Below are positions 12,609-27,600 of a DNA stretch of 64,000 nt, in pieces; position 1 is the first letter of the stretch; each line of letters opens with the position of its first letter. The DNA comes from Atherix ibis. Its lineage: Eukaryota > Arthropoda > Insecta > Diptera > Athericidae. Location: positions 55,834,220-55,898,219 of the forward strand of contig OY282609.1 of assembly GCA_958298945.1 (NCBI GenBank), in the 5' to 3' direction. The translations under genes and the position numbers were made by a program. The notes under the pieces were generated by a model. The model was not told where the DNA came from and ran no database searches. It saw nothing but the letters and a program-made list of their open reading frames with translations.

Positions 12609-15600
12609 CTGATTTGAGAAAAAAAAAACAAAAGAAAAATTTCCATTAAGTGTTTTTCAAAGTATTTCTTATGAAATATTTTTTAACTCTTTTCAAATTA
12701 ATCAAAATTAGACATCGGTAATAGGAAAAACTTAACATAAATACAATATTTGATTGAGGAATGATTTACAAAAAAAAATTTACAAACTCAAAAACAAAAA
12801 AAAAAACATTATAAAAATGCTTACCTGTTGTTTTTTCGATTGTGATTTTTTCGTCCTCGTCCCGAATTGCGTGAATGTTTCTTCCGATTCGAACCGGCAC
12901 TGTTCGAATGATGCTTAACCGAATTATCACTGGCCATGTTGTGATGATTGTTGGCATCGTTTCCATGGCCACCAGCATGACCTGTGCCCAATCCACCGTT
13001 ACTACCGCTACCACTATTACCAACGCCGACTCCACCATTAGCACCACCATTGCCACCGTTACTATTGCTTCGTAAACTGTTACTGACCATAACGCGGGAA
13101 GCCCCATCAAAACGATCTTTAAGAGTATCACCGATTATACGGAAATTAGCCAAACGCATCCAACATGTTTTCACAGTACACGATCCCGACATTCCATGAC
13201 ATTTGCATTCTTGTCGCATTTCCGATTGGACATGCTGTAATTAAAATGAAGAAAAAAAACATTTAAATATAAGAAAATATAAAACATATTATAGAAATAA
13301 ACTAAAACTATGTGATATAATTAAATAAAATCAATTACAAATAAAGAAAAATAATGAAAATTGCTTTAATTTAATGTTTCGATTTTTTATCGTTTGCTGT
13401 TGTAAGGTTTTCTGCCATTTTTAAAGCTTTAACTTTCTTTTTTGATTTTATCTTATGGAACTTATTTATGCAAATTGATTTAAATTTTTATTTTTTTTAA
13501 TCAAATTATATTATTTATAATAATATACAAAGAAAAAGAATTGTTTTAGCTCAGAGTTCAATTTACTTCCCCTTTTCTAGAAACAGAATGAAAACTGTGC
13601 TATTGCAATTTTGTTTGTTAATTTTGTCTCAAGGAAATAATACAAAAAATAATTAATAATAATTATTTCAAAACTGAACATCCTCCTTAACAAAATTTCT
13701 TACATTTTTTTATGAAATTATTTTTTTTTTTAAACAAAATATTTGAAAACCAATGAAAAATTACTAAAGTTTAAGAGGAACTTTTCTTTACAAATAAAAT
13801 TTCATATAGTAAAGAAACTAGAAATTTTCTATATTTATTATAAATTACAAAGAGTTGAGATATTTTTTATTTAAAAAAAAAATACTTTTCAAAATTATGA
13901 ATCGCGTTTTTATTTATTTACATGTGTGCAACAAGAAACAAAATGGCGAAATTTTTCCCACACAAATTATTCGCAACTTTCCAACACACTAATTGCATTT
14001 TACTCATAACTGTGAGCAAATAATAATATTTAACTAAAATGTGTACAATAAATAACACCTTAACAGTTGAATATACTCGCTGATCATTTACAAAATTAAA
14101 AGAATACAAATTAACGTGTCAATAGAAAATTTCATTTGTTAGACGTGCGTCAGTTTATCTCGGTACTGTTGATTTTCTATTCCGAAAAGCTGAAGTTATG
14201 GCAGATACCGTCGATTGAAAAGTATTCGTACTTCCTGGAATGTTTTTTACAATAATTCTTGCGTAAATATCATTTTTACCTATGTGTATGTATAAACATA
14301 CACATTTCTATTACGCTTCATTAGATTGATTTCTAATATATTTTTTATTCATAACTGCTTGCTAGAAAGGTAAAAGAGTTCAACCAGCAAGAATAGTTCT
14401 CTATACACAGTAGGAAAAAGATGCTCGATAGACGCTAGTAAGATAATGTGTGACATAATACGGGAATGAGTGCAAGTCCCTATATCTTACCCTTTCCCTC
14501 AAGATTATTCTTATACGTACGCAACACGATCGTTGCATCACTCAAATAGAATAGAATCTTTTGATTGCGATTCATTAACATCAATTTATTTTTACCTTTG
14601 ATCTTCCCTATGTTCACATCAGAACCTTTTTCAATCGAATTAACTTGATTCGAATCCGAATAACGAACACAATAAATTTTCTGATAGTTTTTTTTGTTGA
14701 TTTTCTTCATTCGTTTCCAGCTGATGTAGAAAAGAAGTTGTTCTTAATATAAAATAAATTTCTGGAGATTTTAACCCACACACTTTATTGCTGAGGAGAT
14801 ACTACAATAATACTCCTTCTTCTATTAGTAGTTTTTAAATATCAAATCAATGTTGATTTACAGACGATTATAAAATGCAACAGTCGATGATGGTATGTTA
14901 CTCTAGGTTATTAAGAATGCGAGCAGAACCTTCAGTTCTAACACGGGGCTACGCCAAATCGATGAAGTCATTGCAAAGAAGTAGCGAAATAAATTGTTTT
15001 GCTCAAAGAGAAAGAAATACTTAAATACATAAAAAAAATTGTCTTCGGAAACATCTTTACATCCCTAACCGGATAGTCTAGCTTCCTGCCTAAACTAAAT
15101 ATCTTATTGTTGGAGTGTCCCAATCGCCTATCGTCGGTTATGGCTTAACCAAAAGGGGCAATTGGATTGGTTAACCATTCACGGTTTTATTGTGTGTACA
15201 TTTTTGTATTCTCTGTGCTCGAACATCTGAAATTGAAAGCGGTTACCGCACAAGTTGCGGAAAATTTCGCGTCAAACTCGTTTTGCGTCCATACGCATAT
15301 TAAATTGTTGACAGCTGATAAAAATATAATAAAATTATTTAAAACAGTTTCTACTTGTATCATTGTGCTTTTTTTTTTAGTTTATTGAATTTTATCGTTT
15401 TTGTTCAAGTTTAATCTTCAATTTTAACAGTCCACAACATTTCTATTTATTTACATTTGTGTATTATTATTGTTTGCAATTTTTTTAATTTTTTGATAAA
15501 GTTTTATTGTCAACTGGATTAAATCTTATTTATTTTTTAAGTAAATCCAAAACAGAATTTTTGGCTTTGCTGTATTTTTGAATTTGTGCACCAAATATGG

Positions 15601-18600
15601 TAGGACTTTTTCAAGCAAATTTCACCACAACTAAATAATTTGGTGTTTTCTTAGCTTATTGTGTAATTATATTTGAAAAAACTTGGACATAAAGTTTTTT
15701 TTTTGTAAACCCAATAAAAAATAGTAGCCTTTGAGAAAAAGAAAGCAAATTAATCCAACTTAATTGATTCATTAATTCGAATAGTCATTAATAATTTGGT
15801 ATTATAATGAATCGGAAATCATTTATTAAATTTTGTACCAAAACTTATTGATAAAAATCTTTTGAATGGAAAAGAAACGAAAATATTGGCAATGGAGGAG
15901 AAAAACGTGAAAATAAAAATTTCATTTAAAAAGTAAGTAATTAAGCGACACATTTACCATCAGAAAAGACATCCAGTGATATTGCTTTGTACGCGTGCAT
16001 ATTTGTTCGGAAGTTTTTATCAAGTCTCGCGATCATCTTCAAAAATGAGGATGATTCTTGTCTCGTACCTTTGAAGAAATGCACTCTACGTCAAAAATTA
16101 AAGAAAAATGAAAAATATAAAGTTTATCGAATGCAATCGAATATTTTTACGTTTGTATGTACGTAAATTCGTAAGACCACATGCTGTGCGATTGAACAAG
16201 TCTCCTCTTCTTTGGTGCACTTTTTTTTTTTACTTTTTTTTTATATAATTCAATTCGATTTTATAATATTTTCATTTTTTCTTAATTTCTTATTCCAATC
16301 TTCATCCCCTTTATTCTTCCTATAATCATGTTATTGCTTTCTTTTGCTTTCATTCAATAAGTTCAAGTTTAGAATCCAACTTTTTCACTGTTTCATTCAA
16401 CAAATGATCATTTTAAGAACAGTTGAATCTTCAGCAACCATCGAATGGTAAATGTTATCAGTTTTTCTTCTACTCCACCCTATTATTCGTTGAATATAAC
16501 ATTTTAAATCGATCGATTAATAATTTTCATAATGTGAGGCAATCAACATCACCATGATTATGATCTTCGTTGATTTTCCCAATCATTATTATTATTATTA
16601 CATTTTCTTATGATTAAAATGAAATTGTTCGCTGATAACTTTCAATATCTAGCGTTCATCTATTAGAATTCATCTTTAGATCTTATTTTGTAGACACCGC
16701 ATTTTAATATTTAAACGACTAATATTCATACGAATAGAAGTGGTAGAAAAATAATTCATTTATTATTACAAAAATTATTAGATAGTTAATTTTATGTAAT
16801 ATAATATTGTACAATACAGATTTTGTTTGAACAGAAATATTCCTTTCAGAATGTGTATTCCAAACATAAAAAAAAAACCAAATGAAATTTATTTAATGAT
16901 CAGTTTCGTTTAATTATTCGGGAAGTTATTTTTTTCGATATTTTCTGAAAGTTCTTTTTTTCGGTGCATGCCGCACTGTTTATGTACATATTTGCTTTTA
17001 TTTTATGTAATTTTTTTTTTTAAAGTCATTTCAATCCAACATTCCATTTAATCAATAGAAAAAATAATAAAATACATTCCGATTTAAATTTTTCTTTTTT
17101 TCGAGAATAGGAAGCTACAAAATATTCTCACCTTTAAAAGATTGTCAAATATATGAAAACATTTTTAAACATTTGAAAGGTATTTTTGTTAAAAGAATCG
17201 AATGTGTTGAAATTAAATTCTATAAGTTTTAAAATAATTTTTTTTAGTAGAGACAATTTTATAAATTAGGTTTCGTTTCAAATAATTTTAGTGGAATTTC
17301 TAGTTGAAATTTATTTTGATATTTCCCTTTTTATGTTTAACTAAAAATGATTTGTGACTTTTAATTTGGGTAATTCGTGTTTGTGTTGAGGTTGTGTACG
17401 CGACTAGTTTTATTGCCAATTTTGATTTAATTGCTTGTATCGTAAATTATATATTTTCAATAAAATGTATATAAAAAAGTGTATGAAATGTTAAGAAATA
17501 ATATTTGTCAAAGGATTTTACATTAAAAGACTTGTATTCAACTTAACCTTATATTTAATTTCAGTAACTTCTAATTCAATATGTTTCCGCTAAATAGTTT
17601 ATTTTAAGTGGTCTTTTTTTTCAATTCCCATTATTCATATTATATTTTAATATATTTTTACTTTTCATCTATAGTTTCTCGTACGCAAGTCGGGTAGGGT
17701 AGCTTTTAACTTAAGGAGCTGCTCGAAACTTCTCAATATTGTGATTGAACAAGAAGAACTTAATAAAGACGAAAGTTATTTGCAATTAATAATCGTGAGT
17801 TTCATTTACGGCATTTGTAGTTGTCATTTTATTAAATCCCCTTTTTTTTTTTTAATTGCAGAAGAATTTCGCTGTTTAAAGACATATATTCCAGAGTTAT
17901 CCAGATTTTATATTTTAATTACGATTATTTTCTTAGTTAAAATAAGGGAAATATTATAATTTAATTATTACGAATTGTTTGATTTGGGTAAGTTGTTTTG
18001 TTTTCGAATTGGGAATTATTTTTCTGAGTTTGGGTAAGTTGACTGCAGGCTTCTTGGTATTGTTTACTTTATTGTTTCTTTTTTCTACTTGGTTTCTATT
18101 GGGTTTTCCTATAAGAGTGATATGATTTCTAAGTGATGATTCGGCCATTTGTAATATGTCATTATCTGTCTTTTTTTTTCATTGTATTTAGTAATGTTTA
18201 CAATTTTATCATGGAGAGATATACGTAAGAACAACGTATACAAATTGTTCAATTTTATTATCAAAATAATCGCTCTCCAATTGCAACTTTTCGTGCGATT
18301 TGTCATTTTATGGTCGTAATAATCGTCCAAATGTGCTCGCTATTCGTCGAATTGTTAAAAATTTCGAGTGTACATTTTCTTTACATAATTTTCAAGTGCC
18401 AATAAGACAAAGAACCGCTCGAAGTAATGAAAATATTAATGCCGTTCAGGCAAGTGTTGCTGAAGACCGCAATTTGTCAATTCCAAGATGTTCTCAAGAA
18501 GTGGAACTATCTCAAACCACAACCTGGCGGATTTTGAGAAAGGATTTAGGCTTGCATCCGTATAAAATTGTTATCACTCAAGAACTGAAGCCATTGGACA

Positions 18601-21600
18601 ACCGTAAACGCTTTTTGTCTTGGAACAACTTGAAAACGATAACGATTTTTTTGGTTTGATCCATAATAGTAGACCATAAAGACGTTTTTCGGTAAAATCT
18701 GTATTTTTTTCCTAATTCATCGAAGGGTTATTATTTGGGGTTGGATTTTTGATCTGTGGTAATTAGGTTAAATAGTGAGTATGTAAGATTTTGTAGAGCC
18801 GATTCGGATGTTGCAAGGAATTAAGGAGGATACTTGGTCCACTTCGGATTCTGAGGAGATAACGTGTCAGAATTATGGTGCTCAGAATATAAAACGCAAC
18901 TTAAAATCTAACAAATTCAACTTATTTCACGTTCGAATTTGGAGAAAGGTAACAGTGACATACGTACTACTAGATTGTAGCTTCCACCTTTTTTTTTAAT
19001 AAAGAAAATGTATAAAGAAAGTGTATATATATTATTCGAAGTTGTTATAGAAGAAATGTCCAAGCACTAAATTCACTCCGATGATTAAATAATTGCCTTG
19101 CCTTATAAATAGTCTTTTTATAGTTTAATATTGTACTTACAGCTCTTCCGGCTTCGTTGTTGTGAAGATTCATTTTCTCTCGTAGATTTCTGCCACGCTC
19201 CCCAGTATCGACAAAATCACGGGAGAATTTAAAACCGAAACCAATATTATCGGAGCAACCACCCCATTCCCAGTCTCGTACACCGGCCACAACGCCCATC
19301 TGATTTGCTTGTGGCGATCTTGTCTGATGACTATAATCACAGGTGCACGATTCGATTGATCCTTCACTGCATGCGCGCGCTATCGAATGTGTCACCGCAG
19401 CACTTGTTATCGCATAAATGAATGCTGTTTCTCGGCAACCTTTAAAAAATAATTAAAGAAAAACCAAATTAAATCAAATCATTAATTTTAAAAAAAAGGA
19501 AGGAAAAGAAAAAGAAATCAATATAAAATTATACAAGGAAACAGGAGATGGAAAAATTATTGCAAAAAGAAAATGTTTTCATGTTACACGCCACTGAAAG
19601 ATTTCCGCATTTTTACGTTTGCAAGCATTCAATCGTATGTACAAGTGATCGCTTCACAATCATAGAACTGATCTTATTTCAAGCATAAAAACTGTTTTGA
19701 GTAGAAATCCTCAAAAATATGAAAATGTCTTTGTTGTTGTCCCACATGCGATGTACCTGGTATGCTCGTAGAGCTCTAAGAGTAGCACAACAAGTACTTA
19801 ACTCTCTAGGGCTTAGGCGCGATGTAATCTTCTACTACAGCTTGTATTATGGTACAAATAATCTTCAAAAGTATTTTAAATCTAACCAAGTTCTCAGTTC
19901 GGTTAAGTAGTGTTCGATTTCTTTCCTAGAGTGATGAGTTCAAAATGCGGTGCATTTTGCACATTTTATTGGTGATGCGCATGAAATGCTCGCAAGCAAA
20001 ACTTGTCATCTTTTCGCTTTCAGAATTTTAAATTTAGTCAATCAAAGAATTTCTACAGAAAAGCATATTAAAGAGGTGCTTAGCTAGCACATACTCAATG
20101 CCTCGTAGCGACACAGGTAGCTAGCTATCTAGCTAGGCCGTATAGACGTGCGTATAAGAAGCTATTACAATGTCACTCAGATCTTTGGTTTGAGGGCCAT
20201 TCGAATTTGTGGAGATACTTACTTACGCGCCCAAAAAATAATCGATCATCGGTGGTCGTTCCGAATGGTCAACAATACTTAACTCTGTTAACAAGGAATC
20301 CAGTCTAAGACGAGAAGTATGAGTAGAAATACGAAATAATCTTGAATCACTTTAAACAGTTCTGAACAGTATTATCGGATTAACAGATATGAATATACCC
20401 CTTTTACAATATTCGCCTGATCCGGAATCATAACCATTCTCAGTTTTTGGGTCATGTTCGTCTATCCGAACGCGTACGTGAAGTGCTCTAGGCAAGTGTG
20501 GGTAGTACAATTTCTAAATTCATTTTCAAATTAAATAAATTCTATCTGCCTAAATGGTAATTCTTCCACATATGTATGCGTACGTATTGAAATTATTTAA
20601 TTTGAATAGCATAGAATTTAACGTTAGGGAAACACCTGTGATGGAGACTTTTTTGCACCTGAAGAAGTTATGCTATCGCTTACGTTGGTATGGAGACACT
20701 TGTTAACAGCAAAAGTGTTCATTAAATTGTTTCGATTTTTTTTTGGAAACTTTTTCAAAAGGGTTTACATTATGTAAAAATATTACAAATGAGGACATTT
20801 CATATAAATCTTTTGATTCTCTTGCGAGATGATATTTTGCAAGCTTTTCTAAAGGTGTCTTCTTATGATTTTCATAAAAAGTATAGATTTTTGGCAAAAG
20901 AAAATCCATTCCCATTTTTTTTTTTAAATTATTCATATGTTTTTATAATAAAATTGTTATCGAACGCACCCTAAAAGAGTACTAATTAGTGTATATCGGT
21001 AAGTTTTTTTACCATTTTGGATATTAGTTAATAATTTTTATTATTGCTTATGATTCTTTTAATTTCCAGTTGCTTGATAGCAAATTTTAAATTTTATAGT
21101 AATTTTTTTCGGTAGGATCATTTGGTTGTCGCAAAATAGAGTGAGTTGTTGTAGCGCTTCAGTGCAAATATTACCCAAAAAGACCCTGAACAATTTTTTT
21201 AATTAAAACTAAATATTACAATATTTTCTTTTCTCATTGTTACTTGGAAATTTTAAAAATTCTCCAAATATGAAATTATACATGTTTGCTTATTTATTTT
21301 ATGGGTGATATTTTTTCAAAATGAAATAAAATTTCCATGAAATGGACTATAAACACTCCCCTGTTGACAAAATACCAAATAATCGAAAGAGTTCTGAATT
21401 GGAAATTTCTAGCTAAAAAGGTAAATGAATAGAGTGCGGACAACAAACTGAAGTAATGTAAACAACAAATAATTAGATGGAATTAGTAATGCATTATAGT
21501 CTGACTGATGGATTTCTCCGCCTTATCTTTTAGATAAACAAAAAGCTAAAAAAAAAAAAATAAACCAAAGGAATCAGTTCATTCTCAGCGGATATCCGTT

Positions 21601-24600
21601 CATACACGTATTCATACAATTCTATCTACGATTTAGTAGAGTACATACGTGTAAATGTATGTCTATCTGAAAACGATATTCTATTATCGGTAGAGTTGGT
21701 ACCAAAAACCAAAGAATAAAATCTGTACGAATTTGGCACCGTATAATTATCGCAGTATGCATTGCTTTTCATATATTATTTAGACCTTTATTCGGGGCCA
21801 AAATATTATCCTCTTTGAAATTCAATATTGCACGGATCGCAACTATCAATATGGGAAGGCCTACGAATAGAATGGCACCCAGCAATGGGATTTATTCATT
21901 GTCGCTTCTGTATATAAGCCATGGGTACGTGGCGGTATAAAATATCCATTCAATTATAATCGGGTAGGCAACACCCATTCCACCCACCCATTTGATATTT
22001 TCGTCTGTACAGAGCTAATAACTACCCTTCTCATCGTTATTCTTGTCGTCTCATTGCCATTGTCATGATTGTTATGATCTTAGCTCTAGCGAACGCAGTC
22101 ATACCTACATACATATGTATAACGATACGTATGTACACGTATGTATCGTTACATATTTATCGTCTCAATTCCCATGATATTATGTCCATTAACAAATTTT
22201 CAACGCGTCGTTTTCTTTGATGAAATATCATCATTACCGTATGTTTACCTGAAATTATCTTGTTGGCATATTGTTTTGTCACAAAGAACATAAATGCTTA
22301 GAGTTCGTAGTGTATAGTAAAAAAAAAGTAAAAAAAATTTTAAAAAAAAAACGAGAAGAAAAACAAATTAAATAGAAAGATAAACATACAAATAAATTGC
22401 TCTTGATCCTCTGCTGATTGTTATGAATGATCATTTCTACAAACGCAGACCTTGTGTCTCTATCAGGAAATTGAAATTCTTATTCTGATAACAAGGGCTT
22501 ACTTATTGTCAATGAACGAGAGTAAATGAATTTAGATCTCTAATTTTTTTTTAAATTCAATTTTTTTTAAACAAAAAATTCCTACAACTCCCATCGAGGG
22601 TCAATACAACATTGGTGTGTCATATGCAAACAATATACGAGTACTTCCCCATGAGACGTCGATTGTTTGTAGTGCATTCTATGAATTTCAATGATTGTTG
22701 TTATTATGCCTTGTATTGTTATTATATTAATTTCTTGATAAGTAGGAGTAGTTAATTTTGGTATTTATTTTCGTTTTATTATACTAAATTTGTACAAATA
22801 TTCACCTGGGGTATTTTTTTCTTCCTTTTGAGTGCATGGGAATTTTTTTCTTATGTTGGGACACCCCTTTACACTTTTGACAACAATATTATTTTGTTTC
22901 TAAAAATATATTTAATATATAAATTTCCTGTGGCTTTTAAGTCCGCATATTTAAAGTGAATGCCACCTAACCACCTAAGGTAGCTTATCCAAAAAAAATC
23001 CATTTTCTTTTTAAATTGAAAAAAAAATATTAATTTCTTATTTAAGAAATTAATTTAAATGTAATATCACACAAAATGAGGCAATTAGAGTAACTAATAA
23101 CCTTTTAGGTGGAACAGTTCTCTTTTATCTTCACTTTATGTATCAGAATGCCACTAGCAGTGTTAAGATGTTTTGAGGCAGTAGGAAACCATTGCATTCT
23201 CAATCGAAACTGACCGAAAACCCATCTCTCTGTGCATTTACAAAGCCTGAATCAAAATTATTTATTGTATAATATTAATTTCTTTACCAATTACCTCTCA
23301 ATAGTTTAGTTTAAACTCTTAAGACTACCCCCGACTCAAAAAAAAAATGCATCCCATTTATCTCTAATAATGTCAATATTACATCATTTCAGTTCCAAAT
23401 TTCCCTTCCAGATGCAGATAGGAACCCTTGGGTAGAAGGCTCTTGCCTTAAGAATGCTTTTCCCGACCCGAGGCCTTTCCGTACAGGGCAGCTTCGTAAT
23501 ATGAGGAGCTATGGGCTATAAAGTCGTCTATTCAAATTGTTATCGGTTTTAGCAATCGACGCGATACCATGATCTTCACTGACAGCCAAGCCACCTTCAA
23601 TGCTATTCGCGGCCCATTGAATAATTCTACGAGTGTGGAGTTGCGTTGAATGCCGGAACACTTAGGAATTATGAAAAAAACAAGCTGATCTGTTGGCTGG
23701 ACAACTCTTCGGCGTTCGGTGGTCCCAGCTATACATAATTTGCCTCGAACACTAACATGCGCCAAAAAAGATCCTCAGTCATACGTAAAAATATAGACTG
23801 GACTAATAATGAGACCTTTTTAGGATCTCATTGGTGAACTATCAATAATCCAGTTCACTCAACAACCTTACCAAACTACTGGCCATGAAAACCGCTTAGA
23901 GTTCGGAGAGGGCCATACACGATCTATCTGCCTAGGCTGTCTCGTTCTGCTATTTTACATATATTGAGCGAATGTCAGCAAATCCAAAATTTCTTTTCTA
24001 GCAGGGTTTCTCTTATTGTGGAGCTTGCTAGATCCAACAAATTTAATTTCCAAATCCGTTGTTTAACCTGATCAAACATACTAACATGATTCACAAAACT
24101 GTACAAACTCTAACTGATCTATACTATTAAAAACTGACCAGCCTCGGTTAGGGAACTGGTAAAGCCCACCCATACGATATTTGATGCCGCCAAATGATCT
24201 CATATTCGTGGTGCTGTAAACTGCCAAACAAACAAACAATTATTCCCCTTCTAGAAGAAAACTTTGTAATTAAACTTAGTTCTTTAAGGTATTTTCTTAG
24301 CTATTAAATTTAAATCTAAGCCCATCACTGTACCATTCAAAATTGAACAGAATCATATTCAAATTATCCTTTTTGATTCGGATATCTTAAACACAATCAC
24401 CATTATTACGAGGGGGCTAAAATAGTAGTAAAAATTCATTCCATTCATGGTATCATCATTTCAAAAAAAAAATCTGTACATTGGTTAGACATGCAATAGC
24501 CTTGCGCACACGACACTTAAACAAAACTGTGAAAAAAAAATGCATTTTTTAATATCACGTTTACAGTATAATGACCACTTCTTTATGGGTCAAAAAAATT

Positions 24601-27600
24601 TAGTTTCTGTAGGGACAAAGCACATTATTCTCGCTTAATATTCTTAAAAGAAAATAATAAAAAGATGTAATCGGGAAGGATGCGGAGGAATAAGAAATTA
24701 TCAGAAGGTATTCATTCTTGCATCTTTCGAAATTGGATATTTTTAGTGTTCCTTATAATAAATTTCTAAGTTTTCTTGTTCTACTGGCCCATGTAGAAGC
24801 TACCATTAGGGCTGCCTATAAAACAGAAGTGACGCACCTAAATATATGATATGAAAGAATTCTACTGCCTAGATTTCGATAGTCTACTGTGTCATACCGA
24901 CTATTGATATAAGGAGATACTGAATACCAACTAACCACCTGAATAGCCTTTCACCTCATTTGCAGCGTTTTTTTTATGAATTTTTATTTTCGAAGATTCC
25001 AATAATTTTATTTGTTCAATTGTTTTTATTTTTGGTTGTTTCTCTTTTCTAACTTATTTGTTTCTTTTGTTATTTTGTAAACTTTTTTATATATTTTTTT
25101 TTATTAAGGTGAGAATTTTAAAGGTTTTCAAGCTCTAATGAATCTTGTTATACAAACTATTACACTCTTTAATGAAACAAAACTAAGACGTCAAACTGAT
25201 GCAATCTAGTTTTAACTGAACTGAATAACTGAAGTGAAATGATTTCATAAATTCTATCCGGTTTCGTATAAAATTTTCATGTCGGAATTGTTTTTGACAT
25301 TCTGACAATTGAGAAGTATCTCGGTAAGAATTTGTTCGAAGGGGTTGGCTGCTTTCAATTTTTATTTACTTATTATTCATTATAATTTTCTGACAAGTTA
25401 TTTTTTCTTTTGAAAAAAACAAGTGAAACAAACTTTTTTTCTTCGTATACACTTTACTTTTTATTTATTTTTTTTAACCCAATCGTTGTTAAACTATTTT
25501 AACTTTTTTTCTCTTATTAAAGTAACAAATAAGATATGGTAATTTTTTTTTTTTTTGGCGGATTGTCAACTAGAAATTGTGATTGTATCATGAAGTGGGA
25601 AACACTGATTCTGGGAATACGAGTAAATGGAGAGATGATGAATGAATAAAAGTAACTTAAATATTCGACCCAGTTGATATTGTGTTCATGACAAGATGAT
25701 CACGATATCACGAAAAAGTTTCAAACAAAAACGGCATATCTTATGGTATTCTTCTTATCTTCGGTACAATTTCTCCCCCATCGATTCCACTAACGTTCTG
25801 TTAACTCAAATCTATTGAATTATGGATTTTACAATTAATACGAATTATACTTCAGAAAATGTTGATAAATACTTACCTATTGAAGATGTAAAAAATAAAG
25901 AAGAGCTTTTTATAATACCTTTTGAAGAAAAAAAAATAAAGAAAATTTCAGTAAGAAAAAAAAAATATGAAAGAAGACCATTTTCAGTTCAATATTTCGT
26001 TAGTCAATTGATATTTTTCGTTTTGACAATACTTGTCATAAAATAATTCTTATACAGAAATATTTAGTACTTTTTCGTGATTATATGAATACATCACTTA
26101 ACTCACTCTGAAACACTGAAAATCTGTTTAAATGCAATTTAACTTATTGGAAATTGTTTTGTTCGAAATGTGACTATTTAGTTTAGTAAATAAATGGACA
26201 AAGTTTTACATTAAAAAAAAATTGACGTTTTTACAAAAATTTTCTCTATTTAAAAATTAATTTTATCATCCTTAAAATTTGAGTGGTTTTTGCAATTTTT
26301 GTTCTGTGCTATATATTTAGACACAAAATAATTTGAATTTTTTTTTTATATTTTCCTATTTAAAAAGGGCCTCAAATTATATTTTCTAGGATATCTTATT
26401 AGTTTTTTACACTATTAGATTAAATTTGGACTAAAAAAACTTAACAGACAATAAAATTTTAAAACTGATCTGAAGTTATGATATTGAACCATATTTATGA
26501 TTCTATGAATTGTTTTAACTCCTCACTTTGAATCCTATCTCTTCGAAATCATAGACGACTCCATTCTAAAAATTCTCTTTGATAGTTATTTTTATATTAC
26601 TCGTTATAAAAACATGCATTCCAAATTGTCCTACCACAATAATACTATCATTAACAATCTTCTCCATAATGCTGCTTAAAAATAAATTGGTCACGAAATA
26701 GTTCAAAATGTTTAAATATCGGGTTAGGTTGAAAAACATCGATGGGTATTTCCTCTCACCTCATTATTGCGTTACCTGCTTTTTTATAAATTCAAAATTT
26801 TCAAAATTTTTTTTTGGGAGAATCCTTTTTAACAAATTGTAGAGAAAAAATCCAAATATAAAAGTACAAAATGCAAAAAACAAAATTAATTCTTTAAAAA
26901 AATGGAAAATAAATTTTCAAAAAATCTTTTTTCAAGTCCATAAAAAAAATTTAATTTTTTTTTAAAAATCACTTCATACAAAAATTATACTCATTTACAC
27001 AAAAATGTCGAAGAATCTTCAGAAATGCTAACACTTCTATTGTATTTGAATATGTTAAGAAATATGCATAATGACCCATCAAGTTCGTGGTTGCATTAAG
27101 ACCACGTAAAGACCTTCAAAGTCTCACACTGAATTAACTTCGAATCTTTGGTGAAGATTGCTTATACCTTAACTTAGGTTGAAGTGAAACCATTCCAAAT
27201 AAGAAAAATGTCCCAAATAATAGTGAAGGTAAGGAAGAAGGGAAACTTAAAATCACTTATGCGGATGATGACAATAAAAGCAAAAAGCAAAACGCAAAAA
27301 AAAACGTATTAGATCAACATTAATAATTAGTTACGGAGTATAAATTTCATACGGATTTGGACATTATCACCGATGATGACTGAGTTGTTAAAGATCTATG
27401 GGGCTTGTATAACATGGCAATTAGGTAGGAATCCTTTCAATAGGCAGTACCCCTTATTTAAGCGTAACAAATTCTATATGTAATTTCATCCCCTAAGGTG
27501 TCACCGAAACGGAGAATAACAAAACGCTGGCAATAAACTATACATACCAGGTTTTACTTACTTATTTAGTTACTTAGTTACCTACTTATTGGTAAAAATG

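Noticed and set aside
12984..13199. + strand Pro/Leu-rich ORF
   Set aside because: It is the antisense shadow of wg exon 4 and its Gly/Asn-rich linker.
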